From positions 5,820-31,996 of the forward strand of contig NZ_MUXW01000051.1 in the NCBI RefSeq assembly GCF_002015085.1: DNA of 26,177 nt. Reading direction: 5' to 3'. The stretch comes from Glaesserella parasuis (lineage in GTDB: Bacteria; Pseudomonadota; Gammaproteobacteria; Enterobacterales; Pasteurellaceae). Position numbers and translations under genes: made by a program. The notes under the pieces were generated by a model. It worked only from the letters and a program-made list of their open reading frames with translations, searched no databases and was not told where the DNA came from. Shown one piece after another: positions 1 through 8,112 of this stretch. The stretch's first letter is position 1, and each line of letters opens with the position of its first letter.

Positions 1-1
1 T

Positions 2-2497
2 CCTGCGGACACCTCCCCCCGTAAACGGGGGGAGGGAAGTTTCCAACTAACCAACATCGGTCGCCAACTCGCCCAATTCCCTATCGATCCTCGTCTAGGT
101 CGTATGGTGATCGAAGCGGCGAAAAATGGTAGTTTGCACGAAGTGATGATGATCGTATCGGCGTTATCTATTCAAGATCCTCGTGAACGTCCGCAGGAAA
201 AACAGCAATCGGCAGATGATAAACATCGCCGTTTTGCCGACAAAGAGAGCGATTTTTTAGCCTTTGTGAACCTGTGGCATTTTATTCAAGAGCAACAAAA
301 GGAACTCACCAAAAATCAGTTCCGTAAGCTCTGCCAAAAAGATTATCTCAACTATCTGCGAGTGCGTGAGTGGCAGGATATTTATCATCAGCTTCGCCTT
401 GCGGTGCGTGAAATGGGCTTGCCGATTAACAGTGAACCTGCAAATTATCAGCAAATTCATACCGCTTTATTATCGGGTTTATTGTCGCATATCGGCTTGA
501 AAGACAACGAAAAAATGCACTATTTAGGGGCAAGAAATGCACATTTTTATCTGTTCCCTAATTCCGTGCTTTTCAAAAAACAGCCGAAATGGGTAATGGC
601 GGCAGAATTGGTTGGAACCACTAAATTGTGGGGGCGAATGGTGGCACGAATTGAGCCTGAATGGGTTGAACCGCTTGCCAAACACTTAACCAAATCCAGC
701 TACAGCGAACCACGTTGGGCGAAATCAAAAGGGGCGGTGGTTGCCGATGAAAAAGTCTCGCTCTACGGTATTCCGATTATCGCCTGCCGTCCTGTGATGT
801 ATGGGGCAATCGATCCTGTTGTCAGCCGTGAAATTTTTATCCGCTCAGCGTTGGTGGAAGGTGAATGGCACAATAATTACAAATTTTTCAAAGAAAATAA
901 CCGCTTGATCAAAGAGATCGAAGAGTTGGAACATAAATCTCGCCGTCGAGATATTTTAGTGGACGAGCAAGTGCTGTTTGAATTTTACGATCAGCGGATC
1001 GGCACAGATGTCGTTTCCAGCAAACATTTTGACAGCTGGTGGAAAAAAGCGTCACAGAAAGATCCTGAACTGCTGAACTTTGAAAAATCGTTCTTGATGA
1101 ATGATAATGCAAACAAAGTCAGCGAATTAGACTTCCCAAATTTCTGGTATCAAGGTTCGCTTAAGTTGAAGCTGATCTATCAATTTGAAATCGGCTCGCA
1201 AGCGGACGGCGTGACGGTACATATTCCGTTACCGTTGCTGAACCAAGTGGATACGCACGGCTTTGATTGGCACGTTCCAGGACTACGTCAAGAGCTTATC
1301 ATTGCATTGATTAAATCGCTACCGAAAGCTATTCGCCGTAGTTTTGTACCCGCACCAAACTATGCGGAAGCGTTTTTATCTCGTGCAGAGCCGTTTAAAA
1401 AACCATTGTTGGAAAGTTTGAGTTATGAACTTCGCCGAATGACAGGGGTTTTAGTTGAGCCTGAACAGTGGGATTTAAACCAACTGCCACCGCATTTGCG
1501 GATCAGCTTCCGTGTGATTGATGAAAAAGGTAAAATCCTTGCGGAAAGTGAAAATCTTGATGAGCTAAAATTTAACTTGAAAGACGAAGTGCAAAATACC
1601 CTGTCTAACATTGCCGATGACGGCATTGAGCAAAGCGGTGTGCATTTGTGGAATTTTGCAGATTTGCCACAATTTTACGAACAGAAAAAACAGCATTTTA
1701 GCGTGAAAGCCTATCCTGCGATTGTCGATGAAAAAGATGCCGTTGGGATCAAGCTGTTTGAAACGGAATTTGAGCAAGCCAAAGCAATGCAAGCAGGCTT
1801 ACGCCGATTATTATTGTTGAACGTGCCGTCGCCGATTAAATATCTGCACGAAAAATTGCCGAATAAAGCTAAACTCGGTTTATATTTTGCTCCGTTCGGC
1901 AAGGTGTTAGAGCTAATTGACGACTGTATCGCCTGTGCGGTGGATAAATTGATGGAAGAGTTTGGTGGCTTTGTCTGGTCGGAAGAAAAATTTAACGCCC
2001 TTCACGACTACGTTAGAGCGAATTTAAACGACACCACGGTCGAGATTGCCAAACAGGTTGAGAAAAATCTCACCCTTGCCTATGAAATCAACAAACGCCT
2101 AAAAGGTAAGCTGGATTTCACGATGGCATTTGCCCTGTCAGACATTAAAGCACAAATTGACGGCTTGATTTACCCTGATTTTGTCACCAAAACGGGCTAC
2201 AAACGCCTTGCAGATTTACACCGCTATCTCACCGCTATCGACAAGCGGTTGGATAAGTTAGTGGTGGATAGCAATGCCGACCGAGCCAAAATGTTGCGAG
2301 TGGAACAGGTGCAAAACGCCTATCAACAACTGTTGGCAAAACTGCCAAAATCCAAACCGATTTCAGATGAAGTCTTGGAAATTCGTTATATGATTGAAGA
2401 GTTGCGTGTCAGCCTGTTCGCCCAACAGCTTGGCACAAAATACCCGATTTCGGATAAGCGGATTTTGAATAGTATTCTCCAAATAATAAAATTTTGA
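2..2497 (+). CDS. hrpA: ATP-dependent RNA helicase HrpA, 3' part (5' end outside window)
   Basis: The reading frame is open from base 2 and ends at TGA 2495-2497, giving about 831 residues. It corresponds to the C-terminal two thirds of HrpA, a DEAH-box RNA helicase of about 1300 residues. The helicase core motifs lie upstream, outside the window. What is visible starts at the winged-helix/HA2 region (LTNIGRQLAQFPIDPRLGRMV), runs through the conserved SALSIQDPRERP and KESDFLAFVNLW segments, and continues into the long C-terminal domain (RRDILVDEQVLFEFYDQRI, IEELRVSLFAQQLGTKYPISDKRI). In E. coli HrpA acts on mRNA and on stalled ribosomes. The first in-frame ATG is at 104, but homology continues upstream to base 41, so that ATG is internal. 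Bases 2-40 encode a peptide unlike HrpA (PADTSPRKRGEGS) and overlap a palindrome; see the findings. Identity is secure; the 5' extent is not visible. Confidence 0.95.
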   Translation, partial: PADTSPRKRGEGSFQLTNIGRQLAQFPIDPRLGRMVIEAAKNGSLHEVMMIVSALSIQDPRERPQEKQQSADDKHRRFADKESDFLAFVNLWHFIQEQQKELTKNQFRKLCQKDYLNYLRVREWQDIYHQLRLAVREMGLPINSEPANYQQIHTALLSGLLSHIGLKDNEKMHYLGARNAHFYLFPNSVLFKKQPKWVMAAELVGTTKLWGRMVARIEPEWVEPLAKHLTKSSYSEPRWAKSKGAVVADEKVSLYGIPIIACRPVMYGAIDPVVSREIFIRSALVEGEWHNNYKFFKENNRLIKEIEELEHKSRRRDILVDEQVLFEFYDQRIGTDVVSSKHFDSWWKKASQKDPELLNFEKSFLMNDNANKVSELDFPNFWYQGSLKLKLIYQFEIGSQADGVTVHIPLPLLNQVDTHGFDWHVPGLRQELIIALIKSLPKAIRRSFVPAPNYAEAFLSRAEPFKKPLLESLSYELRRMTGVLVEPEQWDLNQLPPHLRISFRVIDEKGKILAESENLDELKFNLKDEVQNTLSNIADDGIEQSGVHLWNFADLPQFYEQKKQHFSVKAYPAIVDEKDAVGIKLFETEFEQAKAMQAGLRRLLLLNVPSPIKYLHEKLPNKAKLGLYFAPFGKVLELIDDCIACAVDKLMEEFGGFVWSEEKFNALHDYVRANLNDTTVEIAKQVEKNLTLAYEINKRLKGKLDFTMAFALSDIKAQIDGLIYPDFVTKTGYKRLADLHRYLTAIDKRLDKLVVDSNADRAKMLRVEQVQNAYQQLLAKLPKSKPISDEVLEIRYMIEELRVSLFAQQLGTKYPISDKRILNSILQIIKF
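12..35. repeat. G/C-rich palindrome inside hrpA frame
   Basis: A perfect 11-bp stem (12-22 pairing with 25-35) with a two-base AA loop lies in the hrpA reading frame just before recognisable HrpA sequence resumes at base 41. The adjacent TGCGGACAC (4-12) also occurs at 22722-22730 in a clear intergenic repeat. This suggests a palindromic repeat inserted in frame. The left boundary is outside the window. Confidence 0.5.
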
Positions 2498-2533
2498 AAA
2501 GCCACTTAAATTTGTAAAATTATGTAAACAAAC

Positions 2534-2562
2534 TTGTCTACCTTTATGATAATTATTATCAT
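2534..2562 (+). promoter_or_regulatory. Fur box overlapping a sigma70-type promoter
   Basis: Bases 2546-2562 form a perfect 17-bp palindrome. Its core at 2547-2561 matches the Fur 7-1-7 consensus TGATAATnATTATCA at every defined position. A promoter can be read over it: TTGTCT (2534-2539), a 17-base spacer, and TATCAT (2557-2562). Fur bound here would cover the -10 region. The predicted start is near 2569, just upstream of an intrinsic terminator, so the obvious target is a short RNA. Read-through into tyrS is the alternative. Confidence 0.7.
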
Positions 2563-2568
2563 CTAGCC

Positions 2569-2637
2569 ACCTCAAAAATAATAGGTAATCACTCCAACTC
2601 TTACGCCTCATTCCCCCACAAAATGAGGCGTTTTTTT
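2569..2637 (+). ncRNA. Candidate Fur-regulated small RNA
   Basis: A transcript starting about 7 bases after the -10 at 2557-2562 and stopping at the T tract 2631-2637 would be about 69 nt long and would end in a strong terminator hairpin. This has the size and architecture of iron-responsive RyhB/HrrF-type sRNAs. The unpaired 5' half is pyrimidine-rich. A CACCTC at 2569-2574, around the predicted 5' end, is complementary to ribosome-binding sites, and the terminator loop carries CCCCC. No ORF fits. I do not recognise the sequence as a named sRNA; the call rests on Fur box, promoter spacing and terminator. Confidence 0.45.
2603..2637 (+). terminator. Intrinsic terminator after hrpA / candidate sRNA
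   Basis: A perfect 10-bp stem (2603-2612 with 2622-2631), a nine-base C-rich loop and seven T residues (2631-2637) make a classical Rho-independent terminator reading rightward. It separates hrpA from tyrS. Confidence 0.88.
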
Positions 2638-2660
2638 CGCCTTTTTTCTTCGTTCTCCGC

Positions 2661-2666
2661 TATAAT
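2661..2666 (+). promoter_or_regulatory. Probable -10 box of tyrS
   Basis: A perfect TATAAT lies 37 bases before the tyrS start codon and downstream of the terminator, so tyrS probably has its own promoter. No good -35 is visible at the right distance; the region there is T-rich. Confidence 0.5.
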
Positions 2667-2702
2667 AGCCAGTATTTTTCGCATATAGTAAAAGGAATAA
2701 TA

Positions 2703-3893
2703 ATGACACAATCTATTGAAACCGTTCTCGCTGAACTTAAACGTGGCATAGAAGATGTTTATTCAGAAGCAGATTTAATTGAGAAATTAAAAGAAAATCG
2801 TCCGTTACGCGTAAAACTTGGAGCAGATCCAACCGCTCCAGATATTCACTTAGGGCATACAGTCGTGTTAAATAAACTTCGCCAATTCCAAAATTTTGGT
2901 CACGAAGTGATTTTCTTAATCGGTGACTTCACTGCAACAGTCGGCGATCCGTCAGGTAAAAATGCAACTCGTCCGCCACTTTCTCGTGAAGATGTATTAC
3001 GCAATGCGGAAACCTATAAAGAGCAGATCTATAAAATTTTAGATCCACAAAAAACCCGTATTGTGTTTAACTCTGAGTGGTTAGGTGAGTTAGGCACTAT
3101 TGGTATGATCCGCCTAGCATCAAACTATACTGTGGCTCGAATGCTAGAGCGTGATGATTTCAAAAAACGTTTTAACAATAATCAATCTATCGCTATTCAC
3201 GAATTTATCTACCCATTATTGCAAGGTCACGACTCTGTGGCATTAGAAGCAGATATTGAGCTTGGCGGTACGGACCAAACCTTTAACTTATTAATCGGTC
3301 GTGAGTTACAAAAAGCAGCAGGACAGAAGCCACAGGTTGCAATGACATTACCACTTCTCGTTGGTTTAGACGGCGAGAAAAAAATGTCGAAATCCCTTGG
3401 TAACTATATCGGCGTGACCGAAGCACCAAATGAAATGTTCGGCAAAATTATGTCGATTTCTGATGAACTGATGTGGGATTGGTACAATTTACTTTCATTC
3501 CGTCCATTAACCGAAATCGCACAGTTAAAAGCTGATGTGGAAGCAGGTAAAAATCCGCGTGATGTGAAAATTCTATTGGCTAAAGAGATTATCGCTCGTT
3601 TCCATTCTGAAGCAGATGCAGATGTGGCAGAACAAGAGTTTATCAACCGCTTCCAAAAGGGGGCAATGCCAGATGAAATGCCTGAATTTACCTTTGAAGG
3701 CGAAATCGGTTTAGCGACATTATTAAAAGAAGCAGGCTTAGTGCCTTCAACATCAGAAGCAATCCGCTCTGCACAACAAGGCGGTGTAAAAATTGATGGC
3801 GAAAAAGTCGATGATGTGAAACAAAACGCACAGAAAGGGACTTTTGTTTATCAAGTTGGTAAACGTAAGTTTGCGAGAGTGACTGTTAACTAA
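2703..3893 (+). CDS. tyrS: Tyrosyl-tRNA synthetase
   Basis: A 396-residue class I aminoacyl-tRNA synthetase that charges tRNA-Tyr in the cytoplasm. The HIGH-type signature is HLGH (about residues 49-52, in APDIHLGHTVVLNKL) and the KMSKS loop is exact (227-231). Motif GGTDQTFNLLIGR (188-200) belongs to the tyrosine-binding pocket. A C-terminal S4-like RNA-binding domain occupies roughly 335-396. Length and sequence fit the TyrRS form common in Pasteurellaceae, distinct from the 424-residue E. coli TyrS. The start is supported by AAAGGA seven bases upstream of ATG. It is a single-gene unit between the terminator at 2603-2637 and the convergent terminator at 3947-3978. No T-box leader is visible. 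Confidence 0.96.
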   Translation: MTQSIETVLAELKRGIEDVYSEADLIEKLKENRPLRVKLGADPTAPDIHLGHTVVLNKLRQFQNFGHEVIFLIGDFTATVGDPSGKNATRPPLSREDVLRNAETYKEQIYKILDPQKTRIVFNSEWLGELGTIGMIRLASNYTVARMLERDDFKKRFNNNQSIAIHEFIYPLLQGHDSVALEADIELGGTDQTFNLLIGRELQKAAGQKPQVAMTLPLLVGLDGEKKMSKSLGNYIGVTEAPNEMFGKIMSISDELMWDWYNLLSFRPLTEIAQLKADVEAGKNPRDVKILLAKEIIARFHSEADADVAEQEFINRFQKGAMPDEMPEFTFEGEIGLATLLKEAGLVPSTSEAIRSAQQGGVKIDGEKVDDVKQNAQKGTFVYQVGKRKFARVTVN

Positions 3894-3946
3894 TCCTCAA
3901 AATCGTACTACCTAAAGTCTTTATTGCAAACTATTCAATTCAGCAG

Positions 3947-3978
3947 AAGAGCTTAGTTTAAATTCAAACTAAGCTCTT
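3947..3978. terminator. Bidirectional terminator between tyrS and alr
   Basis: A perfect 13-bp inverted repeat (3947-3959 with 3966-3978) with a six-base loop lies between two convergent genes. T tracts are short on both sides (TCTTTAT to the right, CTCTTCTG to the left), so termination is likely but not textbook. Confidence 0.65.
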
Positions 3979-3982
3979 TATG

Positions 3983-5119
3983 TTATATAGCATTACTCTC
4001 TTTATATTCAATAATTACTCTAGGTGTTAATTTTGTAATAAGTTCATAATTGATGACACCAATAGCTTCCGCAACTTCTTCAATTAAAAGTTTATCCCCC
4101 CAAAGCTCAACTTCGTCACCCACTTTATCCTGACTATCAACACCAAGATCAACGGTCATCATATCCATCGAAACACGTCCAACAATAGGAACCTTACGCC
4201 CATTAACAAAAACAGGCGTACCTTCAGGGGCATTTCGAGGATAACCATCCCCATAACCAATGGCAACCACACCAATTTTTGTGTCTTTATCACTTACCCA
4301 AGATCCGCCATAGCCCACAGGCTCACCAGCTTTGTGGCTGCGAACCGCAATTAGAGAAGAAGATAATGTCATTACGGGTTTAAAACCTAAATCAACAATT
4401 GGCGTTGAGTGTGGAGAAATGCCGTACATAATAATGCCTGGGCGCACCCAATCATAATGGGCTTGTTTCCAATAAAGAATACCGCTTGAAGCAGAAATAC
4501 TACGCTCAACCTTGTACTCTTGACTGACCGTTTCAAAAGTAGCAATCTGCTTTTCGGTATAATCACAATCAAGCTCATCCGCTCGACTAAAATGGCTGAC
4601 AAAGTGAATACATTCTACGAGAGGACAAGCGGTTAAACGTTGATAAAATTCTGCAACTTGTTCGGGGTGAATACCTAAACGATGCATACCTGTATCAATC
4701 TTAAGCCAAACAGTAATCGGGAAATAAATTTTGGTTTTACGTTGCCAAAAACCTTTCTGCTTTTCCGCTTGCCACTCTTGAGCCACATTTTCGAGCAGTT
4801 CAAGTTGCTCAAGGCAATGAATAACAGTATCGAAACGACGGGAAAGGGTTTTTAATAATTCTTCACGATCAAAAAAACCTTCAAGCAATAAGATTTTACC
4901 TGCATAGCCACTTTCTTGAATAGTCAATGCTTCTTTAATGCGAGCGACACCAAAAGCCTCTACCTGATCTTCTAAATTCTTAATCACGGCTCTAATACCT
5001 TGCCCATAAGCATTAGCTTTGACTACCGCACAAATTTTACTTTGAGGAGCCAAAGATTTAATTAAACGCATATTATGTCGTAAAGCACTACCGTTGATCG
5101 TCGCTGTTGCTGGTTTCAT
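3983..5119 (-). CDS. alr: Alanine racemase
   Basis: A PLP-dependent racemase interconverting L- and D-alanine, supplying D-Ala for peptidoglycan. The N-terminal TIM barrel carries the PLP lysine in VVKANAYGQG (Lys34), and KIDTGMHRLG (140-149) is the conserved substrate/PLP segment. The C-terminal beta domain carries the catalytic tyrosine in EPVGYGGSW (Tyr270) and VGRVSMDMM. At 378 residues it is about 18 longer than E. coli Alr. The extra length is a charged insertion at about 114-134 (AEKQKGFWQRKTK) before the TVWLKIDTG strand. The start is ATG at 5119; the ribosome site is weak. A TATAAT on this strand at 5152-5157 could be its -10. It is transcribed alone, divergent from qmcA. Confidence 0.95.
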   Translation of the reverse strand: MKPATATINGSALRHNMRLIKSLAPQSKICAVVKANAYGQGIRAVIKNLEDQVEAFGVARIKEALTIQESGYAGKILLLEGFFDREELLKTLSRRFDTVIHCLEQLELLENVAQEWQAEKQKGFWQRKTKIYFPITVWLKIDTGMHRLGIHPEQVAEFYQRLTACPLVECIHFVSHFSRADELDCDYTEKQIATFETVSQEYKVERSISASSGILYWKQAHYDWVRPGIIMYGISPHSTPIVDLGFKPVMTLSSSLIAVRSHKAGEPVGYGGSWVSDKDTKIGVVAIGYGDGYPRNAPEGTPVFVNGRKVPIVGRVSMDMMTVDLGVDSQDKVGDEVELWGDKLLIEEVAEAIGVINYELITKLTPRVIIEYKESNAI

Positions 5120-5151
5120 CGTTTTAAAGTATCTATTTGAAAATGTTCGAA

Positions 5152-5157
5152 ATTATA
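5152..5157 (-). promoter_or_regulatory. Possible -10 box of alr
   Basis: A perfect TATAAT is read on the minus strand 32 bases upstream of the alr start in the divergent alr/qmcA spacer. No convincing -35 is seen. The qmcA promoter in the same spacer is not clear either. Confidence 0.4.
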
Positions 5158-5239
5158 CGCTGAAATTGTAAAAACCCCTAGAATTTCAGGAAAAATAGAC
5201 TAATATATAGGCAATTGTTTAACCTATATTAAGGAGAAT

Positions 5240-6157
5240 ATGATGTTATCTGAATTGATGATTTTACCCTTCGTCTTCGTTATGTTGACTATTGCTATTT
5301 TACTATCGTCAATTAAAACCGTGCCGCAGGGATTTCATTGGACCATAGAACGTTTTGGACGTTATACCAAAACATTAACCCCAGGGTTGAATATTGTTAT
5401 TCCTTTTATTGATAGGGTTGGACGTAAAATCAATATGATGGAACAAGTGCTAGATATTCCATCACAAGAAGTGATTTCCAAAGATAATGCGAGTGTGGCA
5501 ATTGATGCCGTTTGCTTTGTTCAGGTGATCGATGCTCGTCGTGCTGCTTATGAAGTTAATCATTTAGAACAAGCAATTATCAATTTAACGATGACCAATA
5601 TGCGTACGGTACTCGGTTCTATGGATTTAGATGATATGCTTTCACAGCGAGATTTGATTAACGGTAGATTATTAGCCATTGTCGATGAAGCCACAAACAT
5701 TTGGGGTGTCAAAGTAACGCGTATTGAAATTAGAGATGTGCGTCCACCCAAAGAGCTAGTTGAAGCAATGAATGCACAAATGAAAGCAGAGCGTAATAAA
5801 CGTGCCGATATTTTAGAAGCGGAGGGGATCCGTCAAGCAGAAATTTTGCGTGCAGAAGGGGAAAAACAAGCTCGTATTCTAAAAGCAGAAGGTGAACGAC
5901 AAGAGGCGTTCTTACAAGCAGAAGCCCGTGAACGTGCGGCAGAAGCAGAAGCAAAAGCAACACAAATGGTTTCTGAAGCGATTACAAGCGGTGACACTAA
6001 AGCGATTAATTACTTTATTGCACAAAAATACACTGAAGCACTGCGTGAAATTGGTGCTGCCGACAATAGTAAAGTTGTTTTAATGCCGCTAGAGGCAGGT
6101 AATTTAATCGGATCAGTGGCTGGCATTGCTGAATTACTTAAAGGCGATAAGAAATAA
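5240..6157 (+). CDS. qmcA: SPFH/stomatin-like membrane protease adaptor QmcA
   Basis: A 305-residue SPFH (stomatin/prohibitin/flotillin/HflK) protein of the QmcA (YbbK) subfamily. One N-terminal membrane helix (about 8-28) is followed by the SPFH domain (VPQGFHWTIERFGRYTKTLTPGLN..., IRDVRPPKELVEAM) and then a long Ala/Glu/Arg-rich helix with repeats of the type RAEGEKQARILKAEGERQ (about 175-250), which predicts coiled-coil oligomerisation. Family members form ring assemblies at the inner membrane and affect FtsH-type proteolysis or membrane microdomains. AAGGAG four bases before the ATG pair at 5240/5243 supports the start. The next gene encodes its usual NfeD-like partner, nine bases downstream, as in E. 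coli ybbK-ybbJ. Confidence 0.93.
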   Translation: MMLSELMILPFVFVMLTIAILLSSIKTVPQGFHWTIERFGRYTKTLTPGLNIVIPFIDRVGRKINMMEQVLDIPSQEVISKDNASVAIDAVCFVQVIDARRAAYEVNHLEQAIINLTMTNMRTVLGSMDLDDMLSQRDLINGRLLAIVDEATNIWGVKVTRIEIRDVRPPKELVEAMNAQMKAERNKRADILEAEGIRQAEILRAEGEKQARILKAEGERQEAFLQAEARERAAEAEAKATQMVSEAITSGDTKAINYFIAQKYTEALREIGAADNSKVVLMPLEAGNLIGSVAGIAELLKGDKK

Positions 6158-6166
6158 GGGGGAAAT

Positions 6167-6607
6167 ATGGAATGGCTTTCGGGCTGGACTGCTTGGCTGA
6201 TTTTTGGCTTTATTTTGCTTATTCTAGAAACTCTCATTGCAGGGATCTTTATAATGTGGTGGGGATTTGCAGCGATTATTGTTGCAATACTACTCATATT
6301 ATTCCCTAATATCGAATTGGGCTGGCAAGCCACTATTTTTGCGGTCTTAGCCATTCTATTTAGCCTCGCTTGGTGGAAATACCAGCACAGCAAAGATCAG
6401 CAAGAGGATCAACAAGCCGATTTAAATGCTCGAGATCACGCAATGATCGGCTTACAGGGTACTGTTGTTGAAGTACTCGACAGCGGTGTTGCAAGAGGTA
6501 AATTTGGTGACACGACTTGGCGAGTAATTGGCAACACACTGAAAGTTGGCGATAACATTCAAGTAGAAAAGGTTGATGGCATTACCTTGTTTGTTCGTGT
6601 TGTGTGA
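6167..6607 (+). CDS. ybbJ: NfeD-like membrane protein YbbJ
   Basis: A 146-residue protein with hydrophobic helices at about 8-30, 33-48 and 52-68, then a soluble C-terminal OB-fold domain (about 90-146: MIGLQGTVVEVLDSGVARGKFGDTTWRV). This is the NfeD/YbbJ architecture. These proteins accompany SPFH proteins and are thought to bind or stabilise them at the membrane. A purine-rich site (AAGGGGGAAAT) precedes the ATG, and the gene follows qmcA by nine bases, so the two should be co-transcribed. Transcription probably stops at the palindrome 6636-6665. Confidence 0.9.
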   Translation: MEWLSGWTAWLIFGFILLILETLIAGIFIMWWGFAAIIVAILLILFPNIELGWQATIFAVLAILFSLAWWKYQHSKDQQEDQQADLNARDHAMIGLQGTVVEVLDSGVARGKFGDTTWRVIGNTLKVGDNIQVEKVDGITLFVRVV

Positions 6608-6635
6608 AGACAGTACTTCATTATTCTGATGAAAA

Positions 6636-6665
6636 AAACCGCTTGTTTTACAAAACAAGCGGTTT
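6636..6665. terminator. Bidirectional terminator built from two inverted uptake signals
   Basis: A perfect 14-bp inverted repeat (6636-6649 and 6652-6665) with a two-base loop contains ACCGCTTGT at 6638-6646 and ACAAGCGGT at 6655-6663, two head-to-head copies of the Actinobacillus-type DNA uptake core. A/T tracts flank both sides. It lies between convergent ybbJ and uraA, the usual position of paired uptake signals in Pasteurellaceae. Confidence 0.85.
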
Positions 6666-6691
6666 AATTTTTCTAAATTTTACCAATGAAT

Positions 6692-7918
6692 TTATTCTGT
6701 TTTTTCAGTTTTCTCTTTTGGTAATACTAAATTTAAGATAATTGCCACAACCGCACATAAGCTGATGCCTTTGAGTGAGAACTCGCCCACGTTAATCAAC
6801 ATTCCACCGATACCGAATGTCATTACCACAGACACAATACAGAGATTGCGTGCTTCGCTCATATCTACTTTAGCGCGAATTAAGGTACTCATACCTACTG
6901 CAGCAATAGAGCCGAACACTAACATCATAATACCGCCCATCACGACACCAGGAATAGTTTGTAACAATGCACCGACTTTTCCGCAGAAAGAGATTGCAAT
7001 AGCCCAACACGCAGCCCAAGTCATCACTTTTGGATTGAAGTTTTTGGTGAGCATTACCGCCCCAGTTACTTCCGCATAGGTTGTATTTGGTGGACCGCCT
7101 AGCATTGCAGCAGCAGATGTTGCCACGCCATCACCTAAAAGTGTACGGTGTAAACCTGGTTTGCTTAGGAAGTTTTTCCCTGTAACAGAGCTAATCGCCA
7201 TAATACCACCAACGTGTTCTACTGCTGGTGCAAGTGCGATTGGAAGTAAGTAGAGGATTGCTTCAAGTTTAAATTCAGGTGTTGTTAATTTTGGCAAGCT
7301 GAACCACGCCGCATCATAAACAGGTTGGAAATTCACTAAACCGAAGAAGAGTGACACAATATAGCCGACCACAATTGCGAACATAATCGGCACAAGTTTC
7401 ATCATACCTTTGGTAAATACAGCCACAATTAGTGTGGTAATTAGGGTAATCATTGAAACAGTCACTGCCGTTGCATAAGGAATATCAGTGCCTTTACCGA
7501 TAGCCATATCTACACCGACGGGTGCTAAGCCTAAACCGATAATGATGATTACTGGACCAACTACAACAGGTGGAAATAATTTATCTAAAATTGCCACACC
7601 TTTAAATTTAACTAATGCAGATAACGCAAAATAAATTAACCCAGTAAAGACCAAACCGCCCATTGTAACAGGGATCCCCCATTGCTGAACGCCATATTGA
7701 ATAGGTGCAATAAAAGCAAAAGAAGAAGCAAGGAAAATAGGAACTTGTCCTTTAGTGCAGATTTGGAAAATTAAAGTACCGATACCGGCAGTAAGAAGTG
7801 CTGTATTAGGATCTAAGCCTGTAATCAATGGCATTAGAACCAAAGCCCCAAACGCCACGAAAAGCATTTGTAAGCCAACAAACGCTTGTTTAGGCGTGCT
7901 GATATTTTCTGTTGTCAT
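6692..7918 (-). CDS. uraA: Uracil permease, NCS2 family
   Basis: A 408-residue polytopic inner-membrane transporter of the NCS2 (nucleobase-ascorbate) family, most like UraA, which imports uracil with protons. Hydrophobic segments fill almost the whole chain, consistent with the 14-helix fold. Substrate-site motifs are visible: the helix ALAPAVEHVGG with Glu234 and His235, and GGPPNTTYAEVTG with Glu283. The chain ends in a charged tail (KEKTEKTE). The start is ATG at 7918. The -10 (TATAAT at 7979-7984) and a PurR-type operator (7992-8007) lie upstream. A relic copy of its first coding bases and leader occurs at 10253-10343. Uracil is the likely substrate from overall resemblance; xanthine or another base cannot be excluded. 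Confidence 0.9.
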   Translation of the reverse strand: MTTENISTPKQAFVGLQMLFVAFGALVLMPLITGLDPNTALLTAGIGTLIFQICTKGQVPIFLASSFAFIAPIQYGVQQWGIPVTMGGLVFTGLIYFALSALVKFKGVAILDKLFPPVVVGPVIIIIGLGLAPVGVDMAIGKGTDIPYATAVTVSMITLITTLIVAVFTKGMMKLVPIMFAIVVGYIVSLFFGLVNFQPVYDAAWFSLPKLTTPEFKLEAILYLLPIALAPAVEHVGGIMAISSVTGKNFLSKPGLHRTLLGDGVATSAAAMLGGPPNTTYAEVTGAVMLTKNFNPKVMTWAACWAIAISFCGKVGALLQTIPGVVMGGIMMLVFGSIAAVGMSTLIRAKVDMSEARNLCIVSVVMTFGIGGMLINVGEFSLKGISLCAVVAIILNLVLPKEKTEKTE

Positions 7919-7978
7919 TTTTCAACTCTCTATAATGTTTGATAGTCGCCAAGCTACAAAGACATAGCTCAGGCGAAC

Positions 7979-8007
7979 ATTATATAGAAAAACGCAAACG
8001 TTTGCAG
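7979..8007 (-). promoter_or_regulatory. uraA promoter with PurR-type operator
   Basis: On the minus strand a perfect TATAAT (7979-7984) is preceded by a PurR-like box at 7992-8007 (ACGCAAACGTTTGCAG on the plus strand) containing the 12-bp palindrome GCAAACGTTTGC. Its place just upstream of the -10 fits repression by PurR when hypoxanthine or guanine is present. No strong -35 at 17 bases is seen. Confidence 0.8.
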
Positions 8008-8080
8008 ATTTTTTTGTCAAAAAAATTAATTAGACAGGCAAATTTTGTAAAGACTGGAAATGATATCGCATAGAGGTAAT

Positions 8081-8103
8081 GTGAGCACATAACGTGTGCT
8101 CAC
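8081..8103. other. Hairpin downstream of adenine permease gene
   Basis: A 9-bp perfect stem (8081-8089 with 8095-8103, GTGAGCACA / TGTGCTCAC) lies just past the permease stop codon. It lacks a T tract on either strand, so it is not a clear intrinsic terminator. It may act as a 3' RNA structure. Confidence 0.4.
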
Positions 8104-8112
8104 AAGACGAAA

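Noticed and set aside
5201..5206. TAATAT as the qmcA -10 box
   Set aside because: No acceptable -35 stands at 16-18 bases, so it was not listed as a promoter.
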